Shown piece after piece: positions 5,940-7,565 of a stretch of 7,565 nt of DNA. The stretch is taken from assembly GCA_030916685.1 (NCBI GenBank), contig JAUPWD010000037.1, forward strand, positions 1 to 7,565, written 5' to 3'. The DNA comes from Patescibacteria group bacterium. GTDB taxonomy: Bacteria > Patescibacteria > Paceibacteria > Moranbacterales > UBA1568. Position 1 is the stretch's first letter. Each line of letters starts with the position of its first letter. A program made the position numbers and the translations under genes. The notes beneath the pieces are model-generated. The model saw nothing but the letters and a program-made list of their open reading frames with translations, was not told where the DNA came from and did not search any database.

Positions 5940-6404
5940 TTAGATTCGACGTGGACGGCGCGGACGGCATCCGTTATGTGGAATCGGGGTGAGATCCTTG
6001 ATACTGATGAGATTGAATCCATTATTGGCCAGAGCCCGAATCGCCGCCTCACGGCCGCTTCCGACGCCCTTTACGAAAACCTCCACTTCCTGAAGACCGA
6101 ACTTCTTCACCTTTTCCGTCACATCGCCCACCACCTGGGTTGCGGCATACGGAGTGGACTTCTTCGCACCCTTGAAACCGAGGTGTCCCGAGCTTGACCA
6201 GCCGAGCACCGCACCATTGGCATCCGTCAGGGAAACAATCGTATTATTGTAGGTACACTGAATACTCGCGCGGCCCTTGAAGACCTGACGCTTGGATTTC
6301 TTCCGCTTCTTCTCTACTTCTACCGGAGCATCCGAAGCAGTTTCTTCTGCCACCTCAGCGGGCGTCGTAGTAAGTTCTTCGGTTTTCTTCGATTCTTCAG
6401 TCAT
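5940..6404 (-). CDS. rpsK: 30S ribosomal protein S11 (uS11) with acidic N-terminal extension
   Basis: The 154-residue protein lies on the 30S platform beside the mRNA path. The core from about residue 40 matches the family: CTYNNTIVSLTDANG (50-64), GWSSSGHLGFKGAKKSTPYAA (68-88), VKGVGSGREAAIRAL (111-125) and the C-terminal TPIPHNGCRPRRPRRI. It is about 25 residues longer than the usual ~129. The extra N-terminus (1-31) is rich in Glu, Thr, Ala and Pro, then switches abruptly to the basic KKRKKSKRQ (32-40). No internal Met offers a shorter start. It follows rpsM by 23 nt and precedes rpsD. Confidence 0.96.
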   Translation of the reverse strand: MTEESKKTEELTTTPAEVAEETASDAPVEVEKKRKKSKRQVFKGRASIQCTYNNTIVSLTDANGAVLGWSSSGHLGFKGAKKSTPYAATQVVGDVTEKVKKFGLQEVEVFVKGVGSGREAAIRALANNGFNLISIKDLTPIPHNGCRPRRPRRI

Positions 6405-6427
6405 AATTTCACTGGTAGCTTTTTAGC

Positions 6428-6817
6428 TTATGTCTTGCTATCGGACTTCTTTCGTCCGCTTCCCATCGTCTTACGGGTATTTCCACGAACGGTTCGGGTA
6501 TTGGTCTTCGTCCGTTGTCCTCGTGACGGCAGCCCCTTCGCATGCCGAGTCCCGCGGTAACAACCGATGTCTCGGAGGCGACGGATATCCGTTTTCACCT
6601 CATGCCGCAATTCTCCCTCGACGTGATACTGCTTTTCAACCTCTTCTCGAAGGCGATTCGCATCCTTTTCAGAGAGATCTTTCGTCCGTATGTTCGGATC
6701 GATATTGAGTTTTGCAAGAATCTTCTGGCTGAGCGGAAGTCCGATCCCATAGAGGTACGGGAGTGCCGCTTCGATTCTTTTATTGTCCGGAAGGTTCACA
6801 CCTGAGATTCTCAACAT
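6428..6817 (-). CDS. rpsM: 30S ribosomal protein S13 (uS13)
   Basis: The 129-residue protein is in the 30S head and contacts the P-site tRNA and the large subunit. The family is clear from the start MLRISGVNLPDNKRIEAAL, the YGIG segment, and the C-terminal RDIGCYRGTRHAKGLPSRGQRTKTN with TRTVRG, ending in a basic tail. Length is normal. It follows rpmJ by 50 nt and precedes rpsK by 23 nt. The 20-odd bases before its start (AAGCTAC, then AGCGAAA) resemble those before rpsK. The purine-rich GCGAAAGAAA just upstream may act as a weak ribosome binding site. Confidence 0.97.
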   Translation of the reverse strand: MLRISGVNLPDNKRIEAALPYLYGIGLPLSQKILAKLNIDPNIRTKDLSEKDANRLREEVEKQYHVEGELRHEVKTDIRRLRDIGCYRGTRHAKGLPSRGQRTKTNTRTVRGNTRKTMGSGRKKSDSKT

Positions 6818-6867
6818 ATTTCTTTCGCTTGTAGCTTATTAGTCTGCGGCTTACTACCGGTCAAAAA

Positions 6868-6981
6868 CTAGCCCTGTCGCTGCTTATGCTTCGGGTTCAC
6901 GCAAATGACGAACAGCTTGCGCTGTCGTTTCACGATCTTGCAATGGGCACAGATTTTTTTCACTGATGATCGGACTTTCAT
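6868..6981 (-). CDS. rpmJ: 50S ribosomal protein L36 (bL36), zinc-binding type
   Basis: This 37-residue protein starts [14 protein letters not shown] and ends KHKQRQG, the usual length for L36. It is the smallest ribosomal protein and stabilises 23S rRNA. The zinc ligands are complete: Cys11, Cys14, Cys27 and His32 (C-x2-C-x12-C-x4-H), so this is the metal-binding form. It lies in the conserved infA-rpmJ-rpsM order, 28 nt after infA. AGAAAG about 9 nt upstream is a weak ribosome binding site. The stop is TAG. Confidence 0.96.
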   Translation of the reverse strand: MKVRSSVKKICAHCKIVKRQRKLFVICVNPKHKQRQG

Positions 6982-7009
6982 AGATACTGCTTTCTTTTAT
7001 TGACTGATG

Positions 7010-7231
7010 TTACTTGAGTCGATGGACAATTCTGCCTTTCGTGAGATCATATGGGCTCATTTCCACCGTCACCCGATCACCGGGCAACAAGCGAATATAA
7101 TGCACTCTCATTTTCCCTGAGATATGCGCGAGTATCTCGTGGCCACCCTCGAGCTTCACTCGAAACGTAGCTCCGGGATGACTCTCCACGACTTCCCCAT
7201 CCATTCGAATAACGTCCTTTTTATTTGCCAT
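7010..7231 (-). CDS. infA: Translation initiation factor IF-1
   Basis: The 73-residue product is a single S1-like OB-fold that binds the 30S A site during initiation. It matches the family end to end: [44 protein letters not shown] and [13 protein letters not shown]. Length is typical. It is the first gene of the operon here, preceded by a leader of about 165 nt and a strong promoter. In many bacteria secY, adk and map lie upstream; here the upstream neighbour is uppS. GAGG lies 7 nt before the start. Confidence 0.97.
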   Translation of the reverse strand: MANKKDVIRMDGEVVESHPGATFRVKLEGGHEILAHISGKMRVHYIRLLPGDRVTVEMSPYDLTKGRIVHRLK

Positions 7232-7397
7232 ATTTCAGCCTCTTCGGCTTTTTCTTCAGATTGTATTACTTCTTTGCACGGAAAAAACAAATGCAAAAAC
7301 AGAGAAATTTTACCGGGAAACTAAATCCTCAATCCTGAATCTCTATAGTAGGGGTAATCCCTGGAAAAATGTCTAATTATTCAGTTTTTTAAACGTA
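7232..7397 (-). promoter_or_regulatory. Long infA leader (predicted 5' UTR)
   Basis: From the predicted transcription start near 7397 to the infA start there are about 165 nt without a convincing gene. Visible elements are small: TTTGCA/TGCAAA arms (7273-7278 and 7292-7297) and AGCC/GGCT (7237-7249) just before the start codon, the latter placing the Shine-Dalgarno in its 3' half. This could house autoregulation of the operon, but no known ribosomal-protein leader is recognised. Confidence 0.4.
7239..7243 (-). promoter_or_regulatory. infA ribosome binding site, partly in a hairpin
   Basis: On the minus strand AGAGG lies 7 nt before the infA ATG, the best Shine-Dalgarno at any gene start in this window. 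Its GG is part of a 4-bp AGCC/GGCT stem with loop GAAGA, which may modestly limit access. Confidence 0.6.
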
Positions 7398-7403
7398 CTT
7401 GCC

Positions 7404-7432
7404 ATTGTAGAGAAGGTTCGCGATTATGTCAA
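7404..7432 (-). promoter_or_regulatory. Sigma70-type promoter of the infA-rpsI operon
   Basis: On the minus strand TTGACA (7427-7432) and TACAAT (7404-7409) are separated by exactly 17 bp: a perfect -35, a five-of-six -10 and the optimal spacer. It starts 8 bp after the uppS stop codon, so the operon has its own promoter. Transcription would start near 7397. Given the alpha subunit without a C-terminal domain, a near-consensus core promoter makes sense for a highly expressed operon. Confidence 0.85.
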
Positions 7433-7440
7433 CCCCAAGC

Positions 7441-7565
7441 CTATTTTCCGAACCGCCGATCACGCTCACTGAAATCAATGATGGCGCGCTCGAACACTTC
7501 CGGGGTGAAATCCGGGTAGTATTCCTTGGCGAAATAGAGCTGGCTGTTCTGAATATGCCACATCA
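7441..7565 (-). CDS. uppS: Isoprenyl transferase (undecaprenyl diphosphate synthase), C-terminal part
   Basis: Only the last 40 or so codons are in the window; the gene continues past the right edge. The translated end reads MWHIQNSQLYFAKEYYPDF, then TPEVFERAII and a final ERDRRFGK before TAG. The pattern of an aromatic-rich segment, SxLYF, (W/Y)PDF and the terminal R-x-RRFG is the hallmark of the C-terminus of cis-prenyltransferases, which make the undecaprenyl diphosphate carrier for cell wall synthesis. No terminator is evident between it and the infA promoter, so readthrough into the operon is possible. Confidence 0.88.
   Translation of the reverse strand, partial: MWHIQNSQLYFAKEYYPDFTPEVFERAIIDFSERDRRFGK

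Noticed and set aside
5534..6197. + strand frames opposite rpsD and rpsK
   Set aside because: Antisense shadows of conserved genes; their composition reflects the complementary codons.

Overview
The window reads as part of a bacterial chromosome of roughly balanced base composition, most likely from the Candidate Phyla Radiation (Patescibacteria). This placement is inferred from the compact core ribosomal operon, from a membrane-anchored PEGA/beta-propeller protein next to a diverged HD-domain protein, from an RNA polymerase alpha subunit with no C-terminal domain, and from weak Shine-Dalgarno use. No phylogeny could be run. No mobile element, tRNA, rRNA or CRISPR array is visible.

Layout. 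Positions 1-237 contain no convincing gene but hold a long nested inverted repeat (42-226). On the + strand it can fold into one stacked hairpin: a perfect 20-bp basal helix, a 25-pair helix whose non-Watson-Crick pairs are all G-U, and an apical stem with three tandem G-A modules. It ends 11 nt before the start codon of a + strand gene pair: a PEGA-domain membrane protein (238-1704) and an HD/HD-GYP-like protein (1743-2906). The pair ends in a strong intrinsic terminator (about 2933-2961). Positions 2962-3132 are a convergent intergenic region packed with short hairpins.

The rest is one minus-strand operon, read from right to left: infA, rpmJ, rpsM, rpsK, rpsD, rpoA, rplQ, rplM, rpsI. It begins at a near-consensus sigma70-type promoter (TTGACA, 17 bp, TACAAT; 7404-7432) directly after the 3' end of uppS (partial, 7441-7565). 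A leader of about 165 nt precedes infA. The operon ends in an intrinsic terminator (3133-3160) that lies inside a larger 17-bp inverted repeat overlapping the last codons of rpsI. The operon supplies initiation factor IF1, ribosomal proteins bL36, uS13, uS11, uS4, bL17, uL13 and uS9, and the polymerase alpha subunit.

The items most worth a second look are the structured element at 42-226, the alpha subunit without its C-terminal domain, the inverted repeat around the operon terminator, the hairpin cluster, and the absence of TGA among the twelve visible stop codons.
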